The notes under the pieces were generated by a model. It saw only the letters and a list, made by a program, of their open reading frames with translations, did no database searches and had not been told where the DNA came from. From contig CANPHE010000020.1 in the NCBI GenBank assembly GCA_947573795.1, forward strand, positions 1 to 51,025: 51,025 bases of DNA, written 5' to 3'. The stretch's first letter is position 1, and the number at the start of each line of letters is the position of its first letter. This document shows, piece by piece, positions 1-11,010 of the stretch. This DNA is from an uncultured Alistipes sp. (lineage in GTDB: Bacteria; Bacteroidota; Bacteroidia; Bacteroidales; Rikenellaceae). A program made the position numbers and the translations under genes.

Positions 1-83
1 TGAAGTTGGTTGACACCGCCGGCCGCGTCGATAAGTTTATGAGCCGCTACGCAAAGCGCTACGATAAGAAGAACGCGAAGTAA
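1..83 (+). CDS. C-terminal end of an unidentified protein (partial)
   Basis: The window opens inside a reading frame whose last 26 codons run from position 3 to a TAA at 81-83. The visible tail is basic and Lys/Arg/Tyr-rich (ending RYDKKNAK). I do not recognise the family from so short a piece. A good intrinsic terminator follows 20 bp later, which supports this being a real gene end on the plus strand. The next gene is on the other strand. Confidence 0.6.
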   Translation, partial: KLVDTAGRVDKFMSRYAKRYDKKNAK

Positions 84-102
84 TCCGCTTCCGTTTTCGA
101 CA

Positions 103-136
103 AACAGGCTGTCCGATCGGGCAGCCTGTTTTCGTT
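103..136 (+). terminator. Intrinsic terminator
   Basis: A perfect 9-bp stem (AACAGGCTG at 103-111, CAGCCTGTT at 122-130) with a 10-nt loop is followed by a short T-rich stretch. It sits 20 bp after the stop of the partial gene at the window start. Confidence 0.75.
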
Positions 137-306
137 TCGTTCGCATCTCTCCGCAAGCACGAAGAAAAGCTGTTCGCGAAATATTCAACGTCTCGGGCGT
201 TGCATCGTAGGCCGGTTCGCACCTCCGAAACGACCGACCCAGCCGCCGAAAATACGCTTAGCCGAGCCGCACCGGCAAAACTTCACCACTGCCGAGACCG
301 TCTATC

Positions 307-2043
307 CTACCGCCGGAACGTCCCTTCCCAGCGCCCCGTATTGCCGCAGGCATCCGTCACGGTAAGCACGACCCGATGTTTCTCATGCCGGGCAGGCGTA
401 TCGAAGGTGTGCACCAGCGTGCCGCGCATCGGGAAACGGTCGCACGGCACCCAACGGTCGTCGATGCGCAGCGACCACGCCACGATCCCCGAAAAATTGT
501 CCGAAGCCCGAAACCGCAACGCCTCGTCGCGAGCGAGCTCCTTTTCGGCCGTAAAGAGCGGCCGGATCACGGGCGGCACCGTATCCGCCACAACGAGCAG
601 ATCGCCCGTCGTGCGCGTCTCCACCGTCACACCGCCATCGGCATAATGCCCGCCCACGCAGCTCAATGTACCGTCAGCACGCCGCCGGGCCACGACCGAG
701 CGCAGCCGCAACGACTGCGGAATGCGGGCCCGGATCGAAATCTTAGCCGCCTTAGCCAACGGCGTACTCGCATCGAACACCCGATAAACAGGCGACAGTA
801 CCACCACCCCGACACCCGAGGCATCCTTTTCCAACCGTGCGGGGCGACAAACGATCGGCTCGAACAACGCTCCGGCCGGAACATAGGCCGTCAGCGAATC
901 GCCGACACTCACCACTCCCGGACGGTCGTGGCGCAGCACGATGCCCGACTCCGCAACCCGTTTGCAGGCCGCCGTCAGAGAAGACCGCTCCCGACCGCTA
1001 ACGGCAAATTCGATCGAGGAGCTGTTTCCGCTGTCATCCTCCGCCTCGATACGGATCCGGCGTCGCTGGCCCGGAGCCGTACGGACCACGCCCCGATCGG
1101 TCATCACCGGATAGAAACAGTCCGGCGCCCCGGCCAGCTGCGCCAGGCGAAAGACCTCGTTGCGCGAGGTGAGCTGCAACGGATAGTAGCTCACGGCATC
1201 GCACAACCGCGCCTGGGCATAGGTAAACCCATCCATGCGGTATTCGAAATAGGGCTCGCCGTCGACCGACGCCGTGACGCGCCACAGCCCGAAGGTGTTG
1301 TGCACCCCGTTGCGGCGATCCGACGCCTCGAACACGAAATAGCCCTTGGGACCCACCGGCACAGGCTCCTCGCGCGTAAGACGATAACGCCCGTCGGCCC
1401 CCCGCACGACGGCATAACTCTCCGGTCGGCCGTGCACCGGAACGCCCCGCACGGTATCGACCTCGACGTAATGCACCCGCATGATGCGGGGCGGCAGATC
1501 GTCTTCGGGCCGAATCACCCGTTCCCGCACGAGATTATAACGCAGATCGGTCTGCGTATCGCGCAATTCGAAATGGAGATGCGGCCCCATCGACGAGCCG
1601 CTGTTGCCCGAATATCCGACCACTTCACCCCGACGTACGGGCCACTGCGAAGCGTCGAACGAAAGATCGATGTTGTTGCTCCGGCGGCGACAACGTTCCT
1701 CGCAGACATGGGTTTCGATATCGTTGCGGAAACGCTGCAAATGGCCGTATACGGCCGTTTTGCCGTTGCGCAGCGTGACGTAGAGCGCCCGCCCGTAGCC
1801 GCCGGCCGAAATCGTCACGCGCGAGACGTAACCGTCGGCTACGGCGACCAGCGGTTTCCCCTCCGCACCGTCGGTCTTGATATCGACCCCGGCATGGAAA
1901 TGTCCGGGACGCATCTCGCCGAAATTGGCCGCACAAAGGCCCGGCACGTCGCGTATGGGATAGGCATACTCCTGCGGATCGAGCCGCTGTCCACGAACGG
2001 CCGTCGCGACGAGGAGCGCCGCCAAAATCAGAATTCGTCGCAT
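307..2043 (-). CDS. M23 family (LytM-type) zinc metallopeptidase, exported
   Basis: Predicted cell-wall endopeptidase or a divergent LytM-fold regulator, 578 aa. Residues 1-18 form a signal peptide (MRRILILAALLVATAVRG). The M23 fold follows at about 45-165 with GHFHAGVD (H50, D54) and HLHFEL (H155, H157), so the zinc ligands and catalytic His of active M23 enzymes are present. The remaining roughly 400 residues are beta-rich and unassigned. The ATG at 2041-2043 was chosen because it starts the signal peptide; the open frame continues upstream but only as the shadow of recX. It overlaps the recX stop by 16 bp, so it is the last gene of the aroC-prmC-recX run. Family assignment is firm; peptidoglycan as substrate is inferred from the family. 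Confidence 0.9.
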   Translation of the reverse strand: MRRILILAALLVATAVRGQRLDPQEYAYPIRDVPGLCAANFGEMRPGHFHAGVDIKTDGAEGKPLVAVADGYVSRVTISAGGYGRALYVTLRNGKTAVYGHLQRFRNDIETHVCEERCRRRSNNIDLSFDASQWPVRRGEVVGYSGNSGSSMGPHLHFELRDTQTDLRYNLVRERVIRPEDDLPPRIMRVHYVEVDTVRGVPVHGRPESYAVVRGADGRYRLTREEPVPVGPKGYFVFEASDRRNGVHNTFGLWRVTASVDGEPYFEYRMDGFTYAQARLCDAVSYYPLQLTSRNEVFRLAQLAGAPDCFYPVMTDRGVVRTAPGQRRRIRIEAEDDSGNSSSIEFAVSGRERSSLTAACKRVAESGIVLRHDRPGVVSVGDSLTAYVPAGALFEPIVCRPARLEKDASGVGVVVLSPVYRVFDASTPLAKAAKISIRARIPQSLRLRSVVARRRADGTLSCVGGHYADGGVTVETRTTGDLLVVADTVPPVIRPLFTAEKELARDEALRFRASDNFSGIVAWSLRIDDRWVPCDRFPMRGTLVHTFDTPARHEKHRVVLTVTDACGNTGRWEGTFRR

Positions 2044-2567
2044 AAATCGGTCTCTTTCACAAGCGGAGCCACAGCATCGGCCACCGTCTCGTAGTCGTAT
2101 CCGAGCGAAAGCCCGTAACGCATCAGTTTGGTTTTCAAATCGTATTGAGTAGCGTATTTCACCGTGCGCAGCTTGCGGGCGAGCAAACCCGCCAAACGCT
2201 CGCCCGTCTTCGAGCGGTCGATCTGCTCCAGGGCGGCATCGATCGTCTCCCGCGCAATGCGTTTGCGCTGCAACGCCGTGCGGATCTTGTACTCGCCCCA
2301 ACCGCTCAAACGCTGCTTCTCGCGCACGAAAGCCTCGGCATAGCGCGCATCGTCGATGAAACGGTCGGCGACGAGCCGCGCCACGATCCGCTCGGCATCC
2401 GCCTCGGCAATCCCCCACCCCCGCATCAGGCGCAGGGCATCGCTGCGGGTCTTCTCGGCCCGGGCGCAAAGCCGCATCAGGGCCGCGAGCGCCTGTTCGG
2501 GCGTCCGCGTCCGTACGGCAGCCTCTCCGGCCGCCGTGCGGGAACGTTTTACACGAGTCGACTGCAT
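2028..2567 (-). CDS. recX: RecX-family regulatory protein
   Basis: RecX proteins bind RecA filaments and modulate recombination. This 179-aa protein shows the family's three-helix repeats: a domain around residues 25-65 (ALAALMRLCARAEKT), then the characteristic DDARYAEAFVREK and a repeat ending in KLMRYGLSLGYDYE. The N-terminal 20 residues are basic and variable. The ATG at 2565-2567 lies inside the 3' end of prmC (19-bp overlap) and the gene's own 3' end overlaps the M23 gene by 16 bp, so translational coupling is likely. No recA is in the window. Weak sequence conservation is normal for RecX. Confidence 0.85.
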   Translation of the reverse strand: MQSTRVKRSRTAAGEAAVRTRTPEQALAALMRLCARAEKTRSDALRLMRGWGIAEADAERIVARLVADRFIDDARYAEAFVREKQRLSGWGEYKIRTALQRKRIARETIDAALEQIDRSKTGERLAGLLARKLRTVKYATQYDLKTKLMRYGLSLGYDYETVADAVAPLVKETDLCDEF

Positions 2568-3394
2568 ATCATGCGGGGTTTGCCGTAGAGGTCCTCGCGG
2601 AGCGTCACGGCGGTGTAACCCTCCTCGCCGAGCATCGTGCGGATCGCCTCGGCGGCAAGGTGGTAAATTTCGAAATAGAGCCGTCCGCCCGGACGAAGCA
2701 TCCGACGTCCCGCACGCGCGATGGCCCGGTAGAACCGCAGCGGATCGTCGTCGGGGACGAACAGCGCCAGAGCGGGTTCGTAGTCGCGGACATTGGCATG
2801 CATCGACTCCCGGTCGGCCTCGGGAACATAGGGCGGATTGGAAACCACGACATCGAACGGCCCGGGAAAGACCTCCGTCAGATCGGTCAGGGCATCGGCA
2901 CACCGCAGATCGACCCGAACGCCCAGCCGGCGGAAATTCTCCGCCGCGACGGCCAACGCCTGCGGGGAGATATCGGCCGCCGCGACCTCGGCCCCGGGCA
3001 TCCCGGCGGCCAGCGACGCAGCGATACAGCCGCTTCCCGTACCGACGTCGAGCAGCCGCAGCGGCGCACCGCCCTCGTCGCGCACGATCCAGTCCACCAG
3101 TTCCTCGGTCTCGGGACGGGGAATCAGCACCCCCTCGCGCACGATGAAGTCGTGCCCCAGAAACTCCGTACTGCCGACGACATACTGCACGGGGCAGCCC
3201 GCCGCCAGGCGTTCGATAGCCAGCTCCAACCCCTCGGCCCGTGCCGGAGCTGCGGGATCGGTCCGGAAAGCCGCCTCGGGAAGCCCCGTGAGGTGTGCGG
3301 CCGCGAGCAGCGCGATGCTGCGGGCTTCGCGGGCATCGTAAAGCGGGGCAATCGCCCCCGCGATACGGTCGACGATCTCCTTACGCGTACTCAT
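2549..3394 (-). CDS. prmC: Release factor glutamine N5-methyltransferase
   Basis: Methylates the Gln of the GGQ motif of release factors RF1 and RF2 using SAM. The protein is 281 aa, the usual length. An N-terminal helical domain (1-75) is followed by GSTEF and IPRPETEELV (91-100), the SAM-binding DVGTGSG (116-122) and the catalytic NPPYVPEAD (186-194). Start and stop overlap both neighbours: its ATG overlaps the aroC stop by 4 bp (ATGA arrangement) and its stop overlaps recX. Its substrate RF2 is encoded in this same window (prfB, 25090-26202), though not in the same operon. Confidence 0.95.
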   Translation of the reverse strand: MSTRKEIVDRIAGAIAPLYDAREARSIALLAAAHLTGLPEAAFRTDPAAPARAEGLELAIERLAAGCPVQYVVGSTEFLGHDFIVREGVLIPRPETEELVDWIVRDEGGAPLRLLDVGTGSGCIAASLAAGMPGAEVAAADISPQALAVAAENFRRLGVRVDLRCADALTDLTEVFPGPFDVVVSNPPYVPEADRESMHANVRDYEPALALFVPDDDPLRFYRAIARAGRRMLRPGGRLYFEIYHLAAEAIRTMLGEEGYTAVTLREDLYGKPRMICSRLV

Positions 3395-4368
3395 CTGCTC
3401 GAAAGATCGGCCAAAGCGATGGCGACGGCGGCCTCGACGACCACCGCGCCGCGCAGGGCGACGCAGACATCGTGACGGCCGCGGATTGCGAGCGGCTCGA
3501 TGCGTCCCGTCGCCAGGTTATAGGTCTGTTGTTCGCGTGCGATGCTCGGCGTGGGTTTCAGCGCCGCACGCACGACGAGTTCGTTGCCGTTGGCGATGCC
3601 CCCGACGATGCCCCCGGCATGGTTGGTGACGGTGCGGCCTTCGGCGTCGGCAATCGGGTCGTTATGCTCCGAACCCCGCATGCGGGCCGCGGCGAATCCG
3701 CTGCCGAACTCCACCCCCTTGACGGCCGGAACAGCGAACAACAGGTGGGCGATCACGCTTTCGACCGAATCGAAGAAGGGTTCGCCCCACCCCATCGGCA
3801 CGCCCTGCACGCGGCACTCCACCACGCCGCCCACCGAATCCCCGGCAGCGGCCGCACTGCGCAGCACCTCGTCGAAACGCTCCGGCTCCGTACATCCGCC
3901 CACCTCCGTGAGGCGTGTCGAGAAGCTCACCCCCTCGGGCAGCATCTTCTTCGCGACGACTCCCGCAGCGACCAGTCCGACGGTCAGACGGGCCGAAAAA
4001 TGGCCCCCGCCGCGCGGGTCGTTGTAGCCGCGGAACTTCTCGCGAGCCACCCGGTCGGCATGCGACGGACGGCAATGGTCCTTCAAAGAGGCATAGTCGC
4101 CCGAACGCGTATCGCCGTTGTCGAACTCGATGGCCAGGGGCGCACCCGTGGTGAACCCGTCGTAGAGGCCCGAGACGATGCGCGGCGCATCCGTCTCGCG
4201 ACGCGGGGTCGTACCCCGGGCACCGCTGCGGCGCCGTGCGAGGTCCGTCTCGAAATCGGCCTCCTGCAACGCGATACCCGCCGGAACGCCGTCGAGCACG
4301 ATACCCACGCAGGGTCCGTGCGACTCACCCCAGATCGACAGGCGGAAATTTTCTCCGAATCGGTTCAT
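3391..4368 (-). CDS. aroC: Chorismate synthase
   Basis: Last step of the shikimate pathway: EPSP to chorismate, requiring reduced FMN. Signature motifs are present in order: GESHG (14-18), RPSHAD (100-105), RGGGHFSARLT (119-129), then FGSGFAAARMRGSEHND and NHAGGIVGGI near the C-terminus. At 325 aa it is at the short end for the family (often 350-390) but no core motif is missing. The gene lies 151 bp downstream of aroA on the same strand, so the last two shikimate steps are adjacent, with a hairpin and repeat-filled spacer between them. It overlaps prmC by 4 bp. Confidence 0.96.
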   Translation of the reverse strand: MNRFGENFRLSIWGESHGPCVGIVLDGVPAGIALQEADFETDLARRRSGARGTTPRRETDAPRIVSGLYDGFTTGAPLAIEFDNGDTRSGDYASLKDHCRPSHADRVAREKFRGYNDPRGGGHFSARLTVGLVAAGVVAKKMLPEGVSFSTRLTEVGGCTEPERFDEVLRSAAAAGDSVGGVVECRVQGVPMGWGEPFFDSVESVIAHLLFAVPAVKGVEFGSGFAAARMRGSEHNDPIADAEGRTVTNHAGGIVGGIANGNELVVRAALKPTPSIAREQQTYNLATGRIEPLAIRGRHDVCVALRGAVVVEAAVAIALADLSSR

Positions 4369-4519
4369 CGTTGAAAACCGTAATTTATTAACAATTCGAT
4401 CCTTTTATCTAAAAGTCGCAAGGCGAAGCCTTGCAACTTTTAGGTGAAACGTGAAATGTGATAGGTGAAAAGTCTTTTTAAAAACATAAAATGTCCTTTC
4501 CGGATAACCCCGAAACTTT
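4369..4519. repeat. Spacer between aroA and aroC: hairpin plus TTTCACC-type repeat
   Basis: Two elements are visible. First, an almost perfect 14-bp inverted repeat with a 3-nt loop (arms 4411-4424 and 4428-4441, one mismatch) contains GCAAGGC/GCCTTGC; the same core recurs at 19667-19680. It could end aroA transcripts on the minus strand. Second, a run built from GTGAAA-type words (4443-4479) contains GTGAAAAGTCTTTTT (4465-4479), found again exactly at 19706-19720. The related TTTCACC tandem continues into the 3' end of aroA. Confidence 0.6.
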
Positions 4520-5770
4520 TCACCTTTCACCTTTCACCTTTCCCAGCTCCTCGAAAAAGTCGGGATAGCTCTTCGCCACGCACTCCGCGTCGGCGATCGT
4601 CACGGGCCCCTCGCAGCGCAGGGCCGCCACGGCCAGCGACATGGCCATGCGGTGATCGCGATGGCTGTCGACATGCGCCGGGCGGATCGCACCGCCGCGC
4701 ACAGTCATCACGTCGTCCTGCGAAATATCGACCTCCACGCCCAATTTCGCGTATTCGTCGCGAATGGCAGCCGCACGGTCGCTCTCCTTGTAAGTCAGGC
4801 GCGAGGTGCCGTGCAACACGCTGACGCCCTCCGCCACCGCAGCCAGGGCGGCCAGCGCCGGAAAGAGGTCGGGACAGTTCGTAGCGTCGAACTCGAAGGC
4901 CCGCAGCGGACGCTGCACGGCCGTGATCCGATCCGCTTCGTCGATCACCGCGGCACCTGCCCGGACCAACGCCGTGCAGATGGCCGTATCGGCCTGCTTC
5001 GAGAGCATCGAGAGGTTGCGCACGGTGACCTGTCCCGCCGTGGCACCCGCGACCAACAACATCGCCGCAGCGCTCCAGTCGCCCTCGATATCGAAATGCG
5101 TGCCGCAATAGCGCTGTCCGCCGGGGATATAGAACTCCTCGTAGTCGCGCTGGAAAATCTCGACGCCGAACCGCTCGGCGGTATCGATCGTCATATCTAA
5201 ATAAGGTGTCGAGACGGCATCCGACACATAAAGCGTCGTATCGTTCGCGGCCAGCGGCAGCGAAAGCAGCAGTCCGGTGACGAACTGCGACGAAACCGAC
5301 CCGTCGACCCGCACCACACCGCCGTGCAACGGGCCGCAGACCTCGATCGGCAGGTAGCCGTCGCGGTCCGTCACCCGGACGCCCAGGTCGCGCAGGGGGC
5401 CGGTCATCATCCGCATCGGACGCCCCAGCAGCGTGCCTTCTCCCTCGATGCGGATCGGCGTGCGGCACAACGCCGCCACGGGCGTGAACAGACGCGTCGC
5501 CAACCCCGATTCGCCGACATGCAGCGTCGCGGCACGGGGCGCCAGGCCGCCGTGAATCTCCAGCGTATCGTCCGAGAGCCGTTCGACCCGCGCACCGAGA
5601 GTCTCGATGCAGCGCAGGGCCGAACGCGTATCGTCGCAGAATTCGATGTGATGCAATTCGGAAACGCCGTCGCAGAGCAACGACGCCGCCAGGGCACGCT
5701 GTGCGTAACTTTTCGAACAGGGCGGCGTCAGCGTGCCTTCGACGCGGCCCGGAGGTATGGTGATCTCCAT
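4520..5770 (-). CDS. aroA: 3-phosphoshikimate 1-carboxyvinyltransferase (EPSP synthase)
   Basis: Joins shikimate-3-phosphate and PEP to make EPSP in aromatic amino acid synthesis. The protein is 416 aa. The N-terminal PCSKSYAQRALAAS carries the conserved Lys20, Ser21 and Arg25. Later come the SSQFVTGLLLSLP loop, NCPDLFPALAALAA with the catalytic Asp, YKESDR, and DHRMAMSLAVAAL near the end. The C-terminal residues KVKGER and the stop are encoded by a tandem TTTCACC repeat that also occurs between genes, so the extreme C-terminus seems shaped by a repeat. The stop of lptB lies 34 bp upstream, so the two genes probably share a transcript. Confidence 0.96.
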   Translation of the reverse strand: MEITIPPGRVEGTLTPPCSKSYAQRALAASLLCDGVSELHHIEFCDDTRSALRCIETLGARVERLSDDTLEIHGGLAPRAATLHVGESGLATRLFTPVAALCRTPIRIEGEGTLLGRPMRMMTGPLRDLGVRVTDRDGYLPIEVCGPLHGGVVRVDGSVSSQFVTGLLLSLPLAANDTTLYVSDAVSTPYLDMTIDTAERFGVEIFQRDYEEFYIPGGQRYCGTHFDIEGDWSAAAMLLVAGATAGQVTVRNLSMLSKQADTAICTALVRAGAAVIDEADRITAVQRPLRAFEFDATNCPDLFPALAALAAVAEGVSVLHGTSRLTYKESDRAAAIRDEYAKLGVEVDISQDDVMTVRGGAIRPAHVDSHRDHRMAMSLAVAALRCEGPVTIADAECVAKSYPDFFEELGKVKGER

Positions 5771-5803
5771 CGTATGCGATAAATCGGTAGTGTCGGTCAG
5801 GAA

Positions 5804-6607
5804 TTATTCCGCATGCGTTTCGGCCTCGTCGGGCTTGCGGTTGAGCATCTCCTGCGTAAGTTGGTGGCTCTTCTTGAGTTCGAAATGCTGCCCGAGGTAG
5901 ACCTTGCGGACCATCGGGTCGGCAGCCAGGTCCTCGGCCGTACCGGTCTTGAGAATCTTGCCCTCGTAGAGCAGGTAGGTGCGGTCGGTGATGGCCAGCG
6001 TCTCGTCCACGTTGTGGTCGGTGATGATGACGCCGATATTCTTGTGCTTGAGCGTGGCGACGATCGACTGGATATCCTCCACGGCGATCGGGTCCACACC
6101 GGCGAAAGGCTCGTCGAGCAGGATGAACGCCGGGTTGATCGCCACGGCGCGCGCGATCTCCGTACGGCGCCGCTCGCCGCCCGAAAGCTGGATACCCAAG
6201 CTCTTGCGGACCTTCTGCAAACGGAACTCCTCGATCAGCGCCTCGACGCGTTCGCGCTGGTACTCCTTCGAATAGTCGGTCATCTCCAGCACGGCGCGGA
6301 TATTGTCCTCGACCGACAGACGGCGGAAAACCGACGCCTCCTGCGCCAGGTAACCCACGCCCAGCTGGGCGCGGCGGTAGACCGGCAGGTCGGTCAGCTC
6401 AGTGATCCGTTTGTCGTCGTCTTCGAGGAAGATACGCCCTTCGTTGGGCTTGATGAGCCCCACGATCATGTAGAACGACGTGGTTTTGCCCGCTCCGTTG
6501 GGGCCGAGCAATCCGACGATCTCGCCCTGGTTGACGTCGATCGAGACGTGGTTGACCACCGTGCGGCTTTTGTATTTCTTGACCAGTTCGCTTGTATAGA
6601 GGCGCAT
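5804..6607 (-). CDS. lptB: LPS export ABC transporter ATP-binding protein LptB
   Basis: ATPase of the LptB2FG complex that extracts lipopolysaccharide from the inner membrane. The protein is 267 aa, somewhat longer than the roughly 240 aa of proteobacterial LptB, with a charged C-terminal tail of about 25 residues. Walker [10 protein letters not shown] (35-43), the LSGGERRR signature (141-148) and Walker [13 protein letters not shown] (161-172) are intact. The [12 protein letters not shown] and [18 protein letters not shown] stretches are typical of LptB rather than other ABC ATPases. A predicted promoter overlaps that of the divergent recQ. No other lpt gene is in the window. Confidence 0.93.
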   Translation of the reverse strand: MRLYTSELVKKYKSRTVVNHVSIDVNQGEIVGLLGPNGAGKTTSFYMIVGLIKPNEGRIFLEDDDKRITELTDLPVYRRAQLGVGYLAQEASVFRRLSVEDNIRAVLEMTDYSKEYQRERVEALIEEFRLQKVRKSLGIQLSGGERRRTEIARAVAINPAFILLDEPFAGVDPIAVEDIQSIVATLKHKNIGVIITDHNVDETLAITDRTYLLYEGKILKTGTAEDLAADPMVRKVYLGQHFELKKSHQLTQEMLNRKPDEAETHAE

Positions 6608-6739
6608 CGCGTTATCCGTATGAATTTTCGAACCGCTCCCGTTCCGACCTCCCGAATCCCGCCTCCGCAGAGGGCCCGGAAATCGATCCGTCCAAACTTC
6701 GTTCGCAGAAAGTTGCGTACGGTTCCCATAAATTTTCTA

Positions 6740-6777
6740 CAAAGTTATGTTTTTTTCCGAAAAGTTTTTTATCTTTA
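6740..6777. promoter_or_regulatory. Divergent, interleaved -7 elements for lptB (minus) and recQ (plus)
   Basis: TAACTTTG on the minus strand (6740-6747) and TATCTTTA on the plus strand (6770-6777) match the Bacteroidota -7 consensus TAnnTTTG (the second with a final A). They point in opposite directions within 40 bp, so the two promoters would overlap. The -33 boxes are weak on both sides. Predicted leaders are about 130 nt for lptB and about 30 nt for recQ. Confidence 0.5.
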
Positions 6778-6814
6778 CGTTGAATTTTATGATCTAAAGC
6801 GTAGAAACGACGAA

Positions 6815-9007
<2,193 letters not shown>

Positions 9008-9049
9008 CCCCCGAGGGGAGGGGCCGAACGACATTCAGCCAAGCAACGT

Positions 9050-9787
9050 ATGCTTCGCAGGACTTTATATACGATCGTCGAACACGATTGCGGCAAGCGG
9101 TTTTCCGCCAGCAAAGCCTACGATTTCGTGATGTTCGCGGCGATCGTCCTGGGCATCATTCCCCTGATGTTCCGAACCTCCTATCCGGTATTCCGCTATT
9201 TCGAAATCTTCGCCTGCGGCATCTTTCTGTTCGACTATCTCGCCAAGTGGATCACGGCCGACTTGAAGCACCCCGGAGGGAATCCGGTCGCGGCATTTCT
9301 GAAATACCCTTTCACACCCCATGCGATCATCGATCTGCTGACGATCCTACCGGGGCTCAACGTGCTGAGCAAGGCGTTCGTCGCTTTGAGAGTTCCCCGT
9401 TTGCTGAAAATCGCCCGGATATTGCGGTTGCTCGAACACTCCGAACAATTGACACTGCTGTTCGCCGTGCTTCGGCGCGAACGCAAAGTGCTGCTTTCGG
9501 TCCTGTTGATCTGCGTGTTCTACATCTTCACCACAGCCTTGATTATGTTCAACACGGAACTGGAGTTCGCCGATTTCTTCGATTCGCTCTACTGGGCCAC
9601 CACGGCACTCACGACCGTAGGTTACGGCGACATCTGTCCCCGCACGGACCTCGGGCGGCTGATAAGCATGCTTTCGTCCCTGTTCGGCATCGCCGTCATC
9701 GCCCTCCCCTCGGGTATCATTACGGCCGGATATCTGGAGGAGCTGAAAAACGCCTCCGAGAAAAAGCACTCCGACAAATCCGAATAA
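9050..9787 (+). CDS. Voltage-gated-type potassium channel (ion transporter family)
   Basis: Six-transmembrane cation channel of the Kv type, 245 aa. S1-S3 lie at about 24-42, 48-66 and 88-105. A positively charged S4 follows (RVPRLLKIARILRLL, about 112-128), then S5 (about 140-163), the pore helix WATTALTT, the K+ selectivity filter TVGYGD (about 189-194) and S6. A short charged cytoplasmic tail follows, with no RCK/TrkA-N domain. The gene lies 42 bp after recQ on the same strand, so co-transcription is possible but with no functional link I can see. K+ selectivity is read from the filter; gating is inferred. Confidence 0.9.
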   Translation: MLRRTLYTIVEHDCGKRFSASKAYDFVMFAAIVLGIIPLMFRTSYPVFRYFEIFACGIFLFDYLAKWITADLKHPGGNPVAAFLKYPFTPHAIIDLLTILPGLNVLSKAFVALRVPRLLKIARILRLLEHSEQLTLLFAVLRRERKVLLSVLLICVFYIFTTALIMFNTELEFADFFDSLYWATTALTTVGYGDICPRTDLGRLISMLSSLFGIAVIALPSGIITAGYLEELKNASEKKHSDKSE

Positions 9788-10422
9788 AATACCGCCCCGA
9801 ATAGGTTTCGACAGGCAAAGGCGGTTCGTCCCATTCACGAATTTCGCCTCAGAACGATGAAGAAACCATTCGGCTCGACGCACTAAACTAAAGTGACCGA
9901 AAGGTATCGAACCGGCGACGACGCCACGATCATCTTCGGCAGGTTCGTCGTATTCGGGGTATTCGAGCGGCAGCCACGTCTGGCACACCGGACTGCGAGG
10001 AGGGCAATACTGCATCAACAGCCAAGGGAACAAAGGTTACCGGAAACGGAAATAGCTGCGATCGACAGCTGAAAAGGGATCGTACCCTCGGTACCGAAAC
10101 GAATATCGGACATAAGCCCGATTTCGTTCCCGAAATATTTTACGCAAATCGGCAATTCCGACCTTCAAAACCGGATGAAATCGAGAAAAAAATCGTATCT
10201 TTACAAACGACCCCGAGAAAAACAGGGAATATAACTATTGGATTGCCCCAACTCTCCTCCGAGAAACGGATTTAGGAAAAATCAGATTGGGGAACGCCGC
10301 GAGATACCGACTGCCCGAAGTAAAAATGTAATCAAGAAACCGACGAGGCGAAAGCAATCCTATATAGTTACCCCCAAATATACCCGAAATATTCCGATCG
10401 ATTTCACCAACCCGATAATACC
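9788..10422. other. 635-bp gap; no convincing gene, one dispersed-repeat copy
   Basis: The first 245 bp have an open frame on the minus strand (to about 10033) whose start looks somewhat protein-like (QYCPPRSPVCQTW) but which runs into the antisense of the channel gene; I treat it as chance or decayed. TATCTTTA at 10196-10203 resembles a -7 box but lies 220 bp from the next gene. The stretch 10333-10373 (AAACCGACGAGG to TATATAGTTACC) is a copy of a repeat also seen at 11443-11481 and 14017-14043. Confidence 0.5.
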
Positions 10423-10647
10423 ATGAATAAAAAAACTTTCGCCCTCGCCTGTATTTTCTTTTGTGCTACGATCGCCTGGTTGGGTTTCACCCTCTACTGG
10501 AAATTCTATGCAGGACACCCCGTGAGCGGCTTCGACTTAATCGTTGCGCTGTTGTGCGTCCTGGCCGGAGGTGCTATGGTCGTCCACGAATTCCACAAGA
10601 AAAAGCGCCGCCATCTGCACGAAGTGAACCGCAATCAAATTCCGTAA
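10423..10647 (+). CDS. Small two-helix membrane protein, unknown function
   Basis: This 74-aa protein has two predicted transmembrane helices (about 5-27 and 39-56) and a basic tail (HKKKRRHLHEVNR), implying both ends in the cytoplasm. Base composition is like its neighbours. I do not recognise a family. A second small two-helix protein with a similarly basic tail follows 135 bp downstream; the two may be distant duplicates or partners. No clear promoter or ribosome-binding site was seen. Confidence 0.6.
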   Translation: MNKKTFALACIFFCATIAWLGFTLYWKFYAGHPVSGFDLIVALLCVLAGGAMVVHEFHKKKRRHLHEVNRNQIP

Positions 10648-10782
10648 GCCTTCGCTCGAACTTCGGCAACGCCGCACCGTCCCGCAAGGCGCTCGCACGC
10701 GAGTATGCCATGCCGGATGGATATGGCTTGTCCACTCATGATCCGAAAAACACGAAAAACGCATCGAAAACACCGAACGAAT

Positions 10783-11010
10783 ATGAAAATCAACTCCCTG
10801 CAAATCGTCCGCATCTCAGGCATGATCCTGGCCGTTGCCGGAATCATCTATGCCCTGGAGTATATGAACCGCTCTTTCGCCGTATGGTTCTGGGTCACCC
10901 TGCTCGGCATCGGATTCGTGGGACTTTTCGTCACCTTCCGCACGACACAACGACACCTGCGCCTCGAAAGCAAAGCCCGAGCTCGAGCCGCAAAGAAAAA
11001 ACGCAAATAA
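10783..11010 (+). CDS. Small two-helix membrane protein, unknown function
   Basis: This 75-aa protein has helices at about 10-29 and 33-52 and an Arg/Lys-rich tail (SKARARAAKKKRK). I chose the ATG at 10783 because the in-frame upstream part (from 10705) is Arg/His/Lys-rich, carries no hydrophobic segment, and would put an odd 26-residue leader before the membrane segment. Topology and size parallel the preceding gene. Function is unknown. Confidence 0.55.
   Translation: MKINSLQIVRISGMILAVAGIIYALEYMNRSFAVWFWVTLLGIGFVGLFVTFRTTQRHLRLESKARARAAKKKRK

Noticed and set aside
2044..2469. Longer N-terminus for the M23 peptidase
   Set aside because: The extra 142 codons overlap recX entirely and are not protein-like; a signal peptide starts at 2043.
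9890..9930. tRNA-like GGTATCGAACC motif
   Set aside because: It resembles a T-loop on the minus strand but no matching T-stem, acceptor stem or anticodon arm can be formed.
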